From the NCBI GenBank assembly GCA_024663395.1, contig JANFAH010000042.1, positions 1 to 64,000 of the forward strand: a stretch of DNA of 64,000 nt, given 5' to 3'. A program made the translations under genes and the position numbers. The notes beneath the pieces are model-generated. The model was not told where the DNA came from. It did not search any database and saw nothing but the letters and a program-made list of their open reading frames with translations. Numbering within the stretch: position 1 is the stretch's first letter; the number at the start of each line of letters is the position of its first letter. The stretch comes from Pisolithus tinctorius. Lineage: Eukaryota; Basidiomycota; Agaricomycetes; Boletales; Pisolithaceae. Below are positions 24,605-35,637 of the stretch, piece after piece.

Positions 24605-26128
24605 TCAGGCCCTGCTTACCCCACTTGCAACCGGTAGGGGTTCCCACTCTTTACTGCTACCATCATCCTGTGAAAGACAGATACATCAGTGGCTGGTCAA
24701 CAGACCTTGAACTGGTACTGACCTCGGTGGTTGTCGCCTTGCCTTTGCCCTTGGAAGCTTTGGGACCACGCTTTCTGGTCAGAATTTCCTTGGGTGGTGG
24801 CTATTGGATCAGAATCAAAAATAGGCGACCGGTCGCTTATTTGGACCAATAACATACCATCTGTGCCCTAGTGGATCCTTTATGGGCCTTCTTCTGACGC
24901 TTGCTCTGTGACTTGAAATCATGTCATGTCAGCAATCACCATGGAATCCAAGTCAACAGTGAGTGCTTTACCACTGCCTCCGAGACCCCTCCAGTTTCCG
25001 TTCCTGCAGTCTCTTCCACTTCGTCCTGGTGTCCACGTTTCTACATTGATATCAGTTGTTAGTGACATGTACGTGCCTCGTGTGGACCCTGACCTACCTT
25101 GGAATTTTTCTTGGGGCTCTTCTTGCCACCACTCTTCTGCAATGGTCAGAAATGATAAGCGACCGGTCGCTTATTTTTGGATGATGCCAACTTACCTGTT
25201 TGACAACCATCTTTCCCCCTCTTCACCCTTGGGTGCAGTTGCCTATGAGGTGTCGACAAGAATAAGCGACTGGTCACTTGTTTATGGGTGATGTGAACTT
25301 ACCTGTTCAACATCCATCTCTCCCCCTTCTTCACCCTCGGGTGCAATCGCCTATGGGTGTCGACAAGAATAAGTGACTGGTCGCTTGTTTATGGGTGACA
25401 TGAACTTACCTGTTCGACATCCATCTCTCCCCCTTCTTCACCCTCGGGTGCAGTCGCCTATGGGTGTCGACAAGAATAAGTGACCGGTTGCTTGTTTATG
25501 GGTGATATGAGCTTACCTGTTCGATGTCCATCACTCCCCCTTCTTCACCCTCGGGTGCAGTCGCCTATGGGTGTTGACAAGAATAAGCGACCGGTCGCTT
25601 GTTTATGGGTGACATGAACTTACCTGTTCAACGTCCATCTCTCCCCCTTCTTCACCCTCAGGTGCAGTCGCCTATGGGTGTCGACAAGAATAAGCGACCG
25701 GTCACTTGTGGGAGGTGAGAAAGAAAAAAAAAAAAAACACACCTTTGTTGCCTTCCTCGCTGCTAACCTTTTGTGGGCAGCAGTAGACTGGGCATGTGAG
25801 AGATTGATGGCTGCAGCCACATCTGTTCCAGTGGAAACACCCTGAAAAGATGGTCAAAATAAGTGACCAGTCGCTTGTCAGAGGTTCCACATCACTTACA
25901 GTGGGTCTGGGGGCCTGGGAAAGTTGTGACATGACATGATACACATGCAAGTCAGTGTGGTTTCCTGGAGATGAGGTATGCCACAACTTACCTGGGGCAC
26001 AGCAGTTTTGCCAGACTTGCTGTTGTTGTTGTTGGACTGCAGGCAGGGGGAGAGAAATAAGCGACCGGTCGCTTATTTTTCCAATGACTTTGACTTACCT
26101 TGGTCTGATTTTGGTTGGTGCTGGACAT
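24605..26128 (-). CDS. Small Lys/Ser-rich protein with many microexons
   Basis: I do not recognise the product. The ATG at 26128 opens MSSTNQNQTK. A 62-bp intron (26037-26098) follows, then SNNNNSKSGKTAVPQ, then APRPT, then GVSTGTDVAAAINLSHAQ... ending RLAARKATK. Next come five 107-bp intron-exon modules (25243-25742), an exon SGGKKSPKKNSK-like, and an end with PPPKEILTRKRGPKASKGKG and DDGSSKEWEPLPVASGVSRA before the stop at 24605. Nearly every intron has clear GTAAGT-type donors and contains the 20-bp palindrome. The exons in the 107-bp modules are 46 nt, so the frame cannot run through all of them as spliced here. Either some are skipped or the array is not coding. Confidence 0.5.
25137..25742 (-). 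repeat. 107-bp tandem intron-exon modules
   Basis: Five palindrome intervals of exactly 107 bp run from 25155 to 25690. Each unit reads on the minus strand as an intron of about 61 bp (GTAAGTTCATG to CCCATAG) holding the palindrome, then a 46-nt exon-like piece with ACTGCACCCGAGGGTGAAG and ending GAACAG. Units differ by a few substitutions. The first is the most diverged; the last has a different donor next to a run of T. Confidence 0.9.
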
Positions 26129-26949
26129 GATTTTGTTATTTGTATCTGTTTGTACTTAATCCAAATGCAGTAGGCGGTGGTTCAAGTTCAAGATGCAAAA
26201 GTTACACAGCCACCAATCTGACCTTGGTATATACTTGTTTGTTGATTATATAATGCTGTGACTTCCATATTTGGACATTAAATAATCAATCAGTGAACTA
26301 TGTGAAAGTGGTGCTATTTATTGCTTATGTAATCAATTAAGTAAGCCATGCTGGCTTGGGTGTGCACCGAATGGTCATGGGCATGCCCCACGAAAAAAAA
26401 AATAGGTGACCGGTCACTTATCTTGGGTATGTATGCTGGCATTTTGGTTGTCATACCTGTCCAGAGTTGGACTGGCTCGTGTGTGCACCTCACAGTTGTT
26501 GGCATGCTCCATGGTCATAAGTGACTGGTCACTTATCTTGATACACCAGCATTTTGGTTGATGCTTCTGACCAGAGCTGGTGTCCTTCCTGAAGAGAGGG
26601 ACAAAGAGATGTGACACAAGGAGCAGAAACCAGTTATGAGCATCGTGATCACAGTGTACTTTATGTGTCACGACAGTGCAAGTGGAGCGGCGAAACTCGC
26701 ATCTGCTAGTGTTCATATACTGCTTGGCTGCTCGTGTAATCCTCTGATGACCATATTTTCCAATCATGCAATGTTTTTTCCCATTCTACTGATGTCCCAT
26801 GAACCAGCAATGGACAAGCGACGGTCGCATGTCAAGCCAGGGCCCATGGCAATGGGTCTGGTGGTATGGCCACCCCACATACTTGCCATTCACCCTCCCT
26901 GATCTAGCTGTGAAGATGAAGGGGTTCCACTGTTGCCTGGTGGCACAGA

Positions 26950-28013
26950 TCAGCTATCGGTTGTGTGATTGCTGCAGTATGGTGATAGCAGTGTGCTCAC
27001 CCCTTGTCTTTTCCCTGTAGCATCCCGTCGTAGTTTGTCTCTGACGATCTGAATGTCTATTACCTGCTTTCCGATGGCCTCGATGTCTGCAAGAGTTTCT
27101 GCAAGCTTCTGTAGACCTTCCTCTGATGGTTTCCACCCCACCAACTTCTCTTCCCCACCTTCCATGATGATCTGAGGACTCGAGTACAGTTTGGAGATGG
27201 TCATGTCCCATGCCCCAGTGATCACTTCCTGCCACTCCGGTGCCCAGGTGGCCAGATCTAATTTGGTTCGGCAAAACTGCAGTGATGCCTCTTTCTCGGC
27301 AATCGTAATGTCCAAGCACCTTGTACGAATCTTGATGACATATTCCCTACCACAGTTGAACGATGGTCGCCGCTTGCGAAGGGAAGATGGGAGAGTCCCA
27401 TTTGCTTTGTGCTCGTACAGTTCCCTCAGGTCTTCCTCCAGCAAGCAAGCCCGTGTAGTTACGAATCTCAGATCCTCCATGAGTGGCAGCAAGTACTCCA
27501 TGTAATCCAAGTGGACAAACTTGACGACGTCATGGTGACTGCCTGCAAGCTGCAATTCAGCCACTTCATAGGTGGGCAGATCATATTTCTGTGGGCATCA
27601 AAGGTTGGGGTTGCTGTAGCTTTGAATGAATGATGATCCATCTCGAACTTACTGTGGATTTGGTGACAGGGCATGGTCCCAGCAACAATGGTGGCATGGT
27701 CTGTCAGTGTACGTGAGTCCTGTCCCTTTCATTTGAGTGAAACGTATGCTTACTTCATCCCCACTGCTGTCCTCATCCTTGCTGCCATCCAGCAATGGCC
27801 ACATGGGTAGAAGGTTGCCTATTTGTGCCATGCTTTCATTTACTGCTGGGACTCCCTGCTCCTGCTGGTGGCTACCTGCATCTTGTGCCTTTTTGAGGAC
27901 ATTTCTCTACACCATTTGCAGCAAATAAGCAACCGGTCGCTTATTTGTGTGGCCTGGGATGGCCCAGCTGGTCGCAAGTCCATACATACCTTGGCATTTG
28001 TGTAGTTGGACAT
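26950..28013 (-). CDS. Hypothetical protein of the palindrome-bearing block
   Basis: The ATG at 28013 opens a short exon, MSNYTNAK. An 83-bp intron (27907-27989) carrying the palindrome follows, then RNVLKKAQDAGSHQQEQG, MAQIGNLLPMWPLLDG and the acidic KDEDSSGDE, two more small introns near 27650-27760, and a long last exon. The last exon begins around EVAELQLAGSHHDVVKFVHL and continues with LLPLMEDLRFVTTRACLLEEDLRELY, RKRRPSFNCGREYVIKIRTR and TISKLYSSPQIIMEG. It is helical in character with no domain I recognise. The layout (8-10 codons, then a palindrome intron) matches the neighbouring gene that starts at 26128. Phases of the middle exons were not fully reconciled. Confidence 0.55.
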
Positions 28014-28230
28014 GTCAACAGTGTTTGTACTTGTTTGCACCGTGTACTGATTTAGCAGGTGGTGGTTGCAACTCAAGAAGCAAAATCTGCATAGCCACTC
28101 ATCTGGCAGTGCTTATGCATGCCTCAGCTGCTTATCTAACCAATATATATCCATATTTGTCAATTACATAATGTAACATCTTCTCACAAAAGTCCCTGGT
28201 TGCAAGCGACCAGTCGCTTGTTTTGGAGCG

Positions 28231-31200
28231 CTACTCCTGCTGCTGCTGGTGGTACCACATGATCAACGCAAACAGATTGCTATGATCCCCATGCCTCGGT
28301 CGTCCCATCAACCACCTGCTAAACCCTCTGGAATCTCCCCAATTTTGCCCAAATTCTCTCTGTGCTTGCTCTCCCAATGTGGCTTGGCGATGGATCCCAT
28401 ATGCAGCTGGTGCCACCACATCTGCAAACCTACAAGCCTGCCCTCCCAGTGCCCTTTGGAATTGTGGATGTACCTTGTCGTTTACCTGTGGGACGTGGCA
28501 CATCCAGCAGATCTTCTTGTGGTAGGTCTTGTCATAGTGGAGTCCCTTTCTCCACTCCACGTAGTCACTCCATCCATCTCCAGCCAGATGTGGACATTCT
28601 CTGATCCCATGTCGCTCCATGGCACCTTTCTTCAGCACTCTGCAAAGGCTGCAACACCCCTGGAAACTTTCCAAAGCAGCCAATATTTTGTCCCCCTCTT
28701 CCAATTGCTTGGTCTCTTCCTCTCCTCGTAGTCGTCGTGCCAGTACTGATGCGGCATCAAAGCTAGTCTTCAGAGGAGCAGGCTGTTCTGCTGATTGCCC
28801 TTGGATGGATCTCATGGCCTGCTGTTTGAGCCTGGCTGTGCCAGCCACTTGTATGTCCAATGGGTTGTGTCCCGGCTCCTCCAGGCAGACGGTGCATGCC
28901 TCGTTCCCCTGCTCCATACCACAGCTGATCCCTTTGCTGTCATTGAACAGTGTCATCCCATACCGCAGGCATCTCCTTGGCCCATAGCAATACAGCAGTT
29001 CGTAGATTGCCCATTTGGCCTCCCCTTCCAGCCCCATGGACTGTATGTCAGGCAGGGTCGACGTCGGTGGAATGATCGTATAGCAGTTGGCTGGCTGTCC
29101 GTCTCGACCTGCTCTGCCCTGTCCTTGGATGTAATCCACCATGTCAAATGGTCGGTCCATGTGAATGACCGTCCGCACATGAGGGTAGTCATTCCCAGCG
29201 CTGAAGGCAGTGGTGGCGATGAGAACCTTGTAGAATCCCTTGATCCACTGTTGGTATATCCATCGTCGGTCCTCATCTGAGGTCCCCGTGTCTCCATTGT
29301 AGAATGGATATGCCATCGAGTGTGATAGCTTCTGACCGGCTGCTATGGATGTCACGAACACCAAGGCTCTGTCCCTTTCCTGCCAGCTTCCAGCTTCCAC
29401 CTCCAACACTTCTGCTACTCATCGATGCATGGAGTCGACTGGCACCCTTTCCAAGTGATATGCCAGTTCTGATCGGTCTGTACTTTGTCGGACGACCTGG
29501 GTTTGCTGTACCAGCTGGAAGGTGGTCTTGACTTCCTCCATGCACCAAGTTGGAAGGGTGGCACTCAGCAGCACTAGCTGCATCGGGATGCTGCGTAGTT
29601 GGTGGATGCTTTGAAAGGCCATGCGATAGTCTTTGGCCATGAGAGGAATGTGGGCCTCATCAAATATCAGCCTGGCCACCTTCTTGCTTTGGTTGAGCAC
29701 TGCCAGGGCAGCCCGCCACTGCAATGTCAATGCCCTGTCAGCCGTGACCAGAATCAAATTGGTGGACGAGTTCAGGGGCTTGTCTGCTGCATAGACTTGA
29801 TATGGCACTCTGAACTCCTCCAGCCGTCGTTGGTAGTCCAGCATGAGAGAGTTCAGAGGCAAGACCAGCACTGTGGCTTCCCTCGGTTGCACCATGCTGG
29901 GAATTATTGCTAACATGGACTTTCCAGCTCCAGTACCCAGCACTGCTACCAGGTCCGTTTGTCCTTTGAGGACTGTTGCCATGCAGGCACCCTGTTCCTT
30001 TGATTTCCAGGTTGCTGATGGGTTCTTGAGCAGGCCCTGCATCGCCTGCAGGGCTTGTCCCAAAATAGCTGACTGACCACTCGTGCTGGGTTCTGTAGAC
30101 TGGTCTGTGAAATGCCATGTCAGGTGACTCATCTATTGGGCAAATGTCTTGCATGTTCTTACCATGTATGTCATCCCTTGGCTCGAGTTCAACATCACTG
30201 AGGTCCCAGATAGGCGACCGGTCGCTTATTCCAGACTGGATCCTGGCTAGATTGGATTTAATTTCCAACGATCATCTGACATGGGTATTACCGACCGTGA
30301 CTGGTGCTCTGCCCTTGCTCTTTCTCCCTCTCCTTCCCTTTTCCTTCATCTGTCCTCTCTGATGGGCCTCCTGTGGCAGATTGAAGCACCTCCTGCAACA
30401 TTCCCTTCAATGCAGGCATCAGCTTGTCCATCACCTTGGTGGCAATCTCATCTGTGGATGGCAGTTTGGCCACCACTGCATCTACCATGGCCTTTTGGAT
30501 TGCCTCGGTTGGCATGGAATAGGCGACCGGTCGCTTGTTTTCCCTGGGCTCTGGTGCAGGTGGGGATGGGGCATGTGTCCGTGCAGTCTTGTATGATGCC
30601 AACTGGCCACCGACTGGCACCTGGCAGTGCCTTTGCCATTCCATGCTGGCATTGAGGTATGCAGGTAGCACGTCCTCTGCAGCTCCAGCCAGAGCATCCA
30701 TGCTGATGCCATACACTCGGTTTTCTGTAGATCGACTGTGGCCTGCCTGCAGGGCTTCCACGTTGTCTTCCCTGTCCATCTCTATCACGTCCTCCACTGC
30801 ACAGCCAAGCTTTCGTTTCCATGCTGTTTGGATGTGTCGCCACGAGTTGATGGTCAGCCCAAAGTGCATGATGGGAAGGCTGTGCTTGCTCATGATGGTC
30901 GACAGGTCTTTGGAGTCGAAGAGGCAATCGTAGTTGACAAAGACGTGGTTGCGATACAGCTCCACCACCTCTGGCTTGTCTGGGAAACATGCCCTGGCTG
31001 CAATCTCTGCAAATGGCCGTGCCAAGGCCAGGTCCTGCACCAAGATGTCACTGGTGATGCCATCCAGGGCATGAGGGATCAGCTTGTCTTTCCCTGTCAA
31101 TGCCGTTGTCTTGAGGTATTGACAAAGGAGGGAGACATGGTTTCCCAGTACTACCAGGTTCCGAGTCGGCTGGGTCTGGGTGTTGCGATAGGTCATGGCG

Positions 31201-34102
31201 GTTAGTTCTGTGCCACGACTTGGAGCCCCGCTGAGCATCTGGGCTCGCAAAAGTAGCAAGCTTTGCAGCTCTGCATACTTCTTCAACCATGCTTGAAGGG
31301 CACCTGTGTTCCATACGATGGCTCCCTGCCTGATCATGGCAAAATGGGCAAACGTGTCCTCGTCTTCTAGGAAGTGCTTCACCAGCCTATCCCTACCTGC
31401 AAGCTGTGGATTTCTGACGTCAGAAAGGAAGGAGTAGCCAACGTCTTTGTTGACCAAGTCCTCTGCAATCTTGTCATAGTCTGCTCTGATGTCATGGCCC
31501 ATCAGGATCCCCTGTTCCCATGCCTCTACCAGCTTGACCTCTGTCCGTTCAAAGACCTTGCAGAGATCAGCAAAGTCCACCTGCTCCCCTCTGTACAACA
31601 TGGTCTTCCAGGTCTTGGTGTCTGTCCACCACACTTGAGGAAGGCTCATGGTGTCCAAGGCCAGGGAAGTCGCTCTGTGTTGCAGGGAACGCAGATGGGA
31701 GAAAGTATATCGGGTATTCTCCACAAAGAAGCTCTCCAGGTCTGAACAGTGCTCCTCTTCATCCTTCTGTGGGTCTGACTCCATGCGACTGTGGATCTCC
31801 ACGAGAAAGGTGAGTCGCATGCAGTACTCCAACCTGGCTATGATCGGGGTGACTTGATGTGGCTCTTTGAAGGCACCATCTTCTCTGAGAGTCATCAGGG
31901 CAAGACACCTTTCTGTTGGATCCACAATGTCCCTGTCTCCTTGATGCTTCCATGCTGTGCTCCAGAGCTGGAACAGCAACTCATGGATGAGTGATGATGC
32001 TTCTGTGTCTTCTCGACCGATGCGAAGCACTGCTAAGAGATCTAACAGCTTGGGATTTGAACCAGAGAATGGCCCTCCACTGTACTGTTGTCTGATCAAC
32101 ATCGCCAGCAGAATCACCACTGGGATGATGTACTGTTTCATGGTTGACTCGTACAGGTGCTTGTGGAAGGGTGTGTTGGACAGGCCACTGGGAAGGAATA
32201 AGCGACCGGTCGCTTATCCGTGCATGCATGGCTGCTTACCTTTTCATGGGATTGGGGGAATTCAACCTTTTCCGGACGATCTCTCCTGTGTGCTCCAGCA
32301 GACTGAGGGCCTTTTGATAGTATGCCTGAACCACCTCCTTCAGTCCAGGAATGAGACCATCATCTGCCTTGGGTAACATGACCAGGCCACACTGCTGTTT
32401 GATGTTCTTGCCAGCAAGGTGTTCGTGCCACTGTGTTGTCAACAACCAGGGGCTCACCATGCGACCATCTGGTGGTGATTGGACAACCTCTAGTGTGGGC
32501 TCCAGTTGTTTGAGCAGCGAGTCCACCAGTACTTGTCTGGCTGTTGGTTGGCTCTGCTGGTCTGCATCCTCAACCTCCCAGAATGCCTGCAGTTCCCCTG
32601 GACGCTCCTTCAGGTGTTGCATTTTGCAGGACCGCCACACTTTGGGTCTCTGTACCATAGGGTGCTCCTTTCCATGATGTTTTCGTAGGTTGTCCTTGGA
32701 CCTGGATAGAAAATGGCAGTTGTCACATGCCACACCATCATGGACTTTTAGTCCTTCCACTCTTGGCCTGGGCCCAGTGATGTTGGTAGGCAGATCTGCA
32801 GCTACCTTCAATGCACCCAAGGCCAAGTTGAACTGATAGTTGTTGTATGTGGAATGTCTACCATGTGTTTTGGCCAGATGACCCCTGACTTCCTCAATGG
32901 ATAAGGCCACTTGACAAATCTGGCATGTCAGGAAGCGGAATTCAGTGTTCACCACCAAGTCTAGTGAGTCAAGATAGACTGATGATGGAATTGGAGCAGA
33001 TGGAGCAGAAGTTGCAGCTTCATGTGTGGTGTTCCCCAACTGGGATTGGATTGCTGACTGTGAGGCAAACTTGAGTCCTGTTGGCTGCAACTCAATTCTC
33101 ATAGCTCACCAGGAGTGATGGTATTGGGGGTGATGACATTGGGGAAGGGAGTGACTTGTCAGACTTGGGTGAAACTATCATCTGTTCATTGTCCTGGTTC
33201 TGTGGATAAGCGACCGGTCGCTTATTGTGGAGAGCACAACTCACAATTCTGGGGTGTGGCGGTGTGGGTGAACACATGATTTCATCTTGTTGGGCCAACT
33301 GGTTGGGAGGTGGTGATGGGATCTCACCCAAGTCCTCTGATATCTGTTTTCCTTGTAAGTGTTGCATAGTCAAGACTTTCCCTTCCACTCACTGATGATC
33401 CAGGGGAGCGTTTGGAGGACTGGTGTGCCAACATTCACCATCAGGCTCTTGTCATGAGGAGCTACATGATGCTCACCTCAGTTGTTTCACTTTCACTAAT
33501 GTCATCGTGCTGCAATAGCATTCAGCAGATAAGCAACCGGTCGCTTATTCTGCTTGGACAAGCCACTGACCAAGTCTTTTCTGTCCCTACTGGGGCCACT
33601 TTTCCCCTCTTCATGGGCCTGTGATGGTGATGACATGGGTGATTGGTTACTTTCTCCTGAGCAACACACTCACCAAGTCCCTGCTGGGTCCAGCTCCAAT
33701 CCCTTGTCCATGGGTCTGTGATGGGCAGATAAGCAACCGGTCGCTTATTTTTCTGGATGATAAAGCCACTCACAAGGTTAACTTTCCCTATGAATGTATT
33801 ACCCTGCCAACATGTTCAGAGATGATTCTAAATAAGGAAATGTTTCCCACAGCTCACCTGTCCCTTCCACTCACTGCCAGCCTTCATTATGTGAGACCTC
33901 AGACTGTTAGCATACTGGAATGGTCTGGACAACCCATGGCAGAACAATGACAAATAAAATGCCCCTTCTCATCCCTTTGCAGCTTGATGGTCTGGTTGGT
34001 GTGGGGCAGGCTAATGGTGGCCTCTTGGACACATTTCTTGGTGTGGGAGCTGTATTCTTTTCTGCTGGAAAAGTTCTCTTGGCAGGTAGGGCAGACAGGC
34101 AT
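28231..34102 (-). CDS. C2H2 / tyrosine-recombinase-like / RecQ helicase fusion
   Basis: A long multi-exon gene resembling fungal telomere-linked-helicase-type proteins. The N-terminus has Cys/His motifs: CPTCQENFSSRKEYSSHTKKC (about 34090), FLTCQICQVALSIEEVRGHL (about 32940) and CDNCHFLSRSKDNLRKHHGK (about 32710). The central part (32141-30288) carries boxes like a tyrosine recombinase: SRGTEL (about 31215), KTTALTGKDKLIPH, NSWRHIQTAWKRK (about 30840) and GHSRSTENRVYG (about 30720). The C-terminal part is a RecQ helicase: GTGAGKS (about 29930), FDEAH (about 29660), LLSATLP, and QGQGRAGRDG (about 29110), followed by Cys-rich segments (CWMCHVPQ). A TGA at 29419-29421 interrupts the frame between the two helicase lobes, and there are apparent one-base breaks near 33910 and 30150. 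Many introns contain the 20-bp palindrome. Confidence 0.75.
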
Positions 34103-34554
34103 GATGGTGGTGGTAGGAGTTCAAGAGGCAAAGTGGCTGATTTCCCACAGTGACACCTATATATATGTGGCAGATAATTTCCATATACAGTACATCCCCA
34201 TTTGGATTATTCCATATAGAGCACAACCCCATGTGGATTGCTCTATATGGTGACTAAGCTTCTTCATTTTCCAACCATGGGTGGGATAAGTGACCAGTTG
34301 CCTATTTTCTGAAAGGGTCAGACTCCATTTGCCACCATGGGTCAGATAGTCAGAGGTCACTTGCACAAGCACCCCCCCTGAGTGCATTCAGCATCGTGCA
34401 CAGATAGGCAACCGGTTGCTTATTTTCTCCAGTTGGTCATCACTAGTGACTTGATAATTTGCTAGTCCAATCTCTACTAATCATGCAGTGTTGGTCTTGC
34501 TACATATTTACTACCCAACTACCCTTGGGTTCAGATAAGCAACCGGTCTCTTAT

Positions 34555-35590
34555 TGTTGTGCACTCACTATGCACTCTGCGCACTCACTACGCACTCTGC
34601 ACACTCACTACACATGTTGTGCACTCACTATGCACTCACTACACTTGTTGCACACTCACTACACACTCTGCACACTCACTACACTTGTTGCGCACTCACT
34701 ATGCACTCTGCGCACTCACTACACTTGTTGTGCACTCACTATGCACTCACTACGCACTCTGCGCACTCACTACACTTGTTGCGCACTCACTACGCACTCA
34801 CTACGCACTCTGCGCACTCACCACACTTGTTGCGCACTCACTACACACTCACTACGCACTCTGCGCACTCACTACACTTGTTGCGCACTCACTACGCACT
34901 CACTACGCACTCACTACGCACTCACTACGCACTCTGCGCACTCACTACACTTGTTGCGCACTCACTATGCACTCACTACGCACTCTGCGCACTCACTACA
35001 CTTGTTGCGCACTCACTATGCACTCTGCACACTCACTACACTTGTTGCGCACTCACTATGCACTCACTACGCACTCTGCGCACTCACTACACTTGTTGCG
35101 CACTCACTACGCACTCACTACGCACTCTGCGCACTCACCACACTTGTTGCGCACTCACTACACACTCACTACGCACTCTGTGCACTCACTACACTTGTTG
35201 CGCACTCACTACGCACTCACTACGCACTCACTACGCACTCACTACGCACTCTGCGCACTCACTACACTTGTTGCGCACTCACTACGCACTCACTACGCAC
35301 TCTGCGCACTCACTACACTTGTTGTGCACTCACTATGCACTCTGCGCACTCACTACACTTGTTGCGCACTCACTACGCACTCACTACGCACTCTGCGCAC
35401 TCACTACACTTGTTGCGCACTCACTACGCACTCACTACGCACTCTGCGCACTCACTACACTTGTTGTGCACTCTGCACACTCACTACACTTTGGTCTACG
35501 CACTCATTACGCACTCACTATGCACTCTGCGCACTCACTACACTTTGGTCTACGCACTCGCTACGCTTTGGTCTACGCACTCACTACGCA
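34555..35590. repeat. GCACTCACTAC minisatellite, about 1 kb
   Basis: Tandem array built from an 11-bp word GCACTCACTAC mixed with CACTCTGC and ACTTGTT words, in larger units of about 40-55 bp. It ends in variants with ACTTTGGTCTACGC before the boundary with duplication copy B. All three plus-strand frames are open across it because no word creates a stop. I treat it as non-coding satellite DNA. It lies just 5' of the helicase-fusion gene. Confidence 0.95.
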
Positions 35591-35637
35591 CTCGCCGCGC
35601 ACTCGGATCGAGCGCTGGCTCCGGAAAGCACGTTATT

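Larger units (their letters stand above)
24821..34554. repeat. Dispersed 20-bp palindrome family, 23 copies
   Basis: The consensus is ATAAGCGACCGGTCGCTTAT, self-complementary and centred on ACCGGT. Copies start at 24821, 25155, 25262, 25369, 25476, 25583, 25690, 25859, 26057, 26402, 26517, 26815 (degenerate), 27925, 28202, 30210, 30519, 32198, 33206, 33529, 33729, 34286, 34404 and 34535. Most lie between a GT donor and an AG acceptor read on the minus strand. Introns containing one include 24801-24857, 25137-25195, 25842-25899, 26037-26098 and 27907-27989, a 45-bp intron around 33206, and others at 32198, 33529 and 33729. The flanks outside the palindrome differ between copies. The two duplicated segments on either side contain none. 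Confidence 0.95.

Noticed and set aside
25137..25742. CRISPR-like array (palindromic repeats with constant spacing)
   Set aside because: The spacers are nearly identical to each other, the whole unit is a 107-bp tandem repeat with splice signals, and the context is a fungal chromosome.
35621..35637. Minisatellite-side terminal repeat as the right end of an element spanning 24.6-35.6 kb
   Set aside because: No matching left end (AATAACGTGCTTTCCGG) was found near 24575, so I report only the arm itself and its match at 5 kb.
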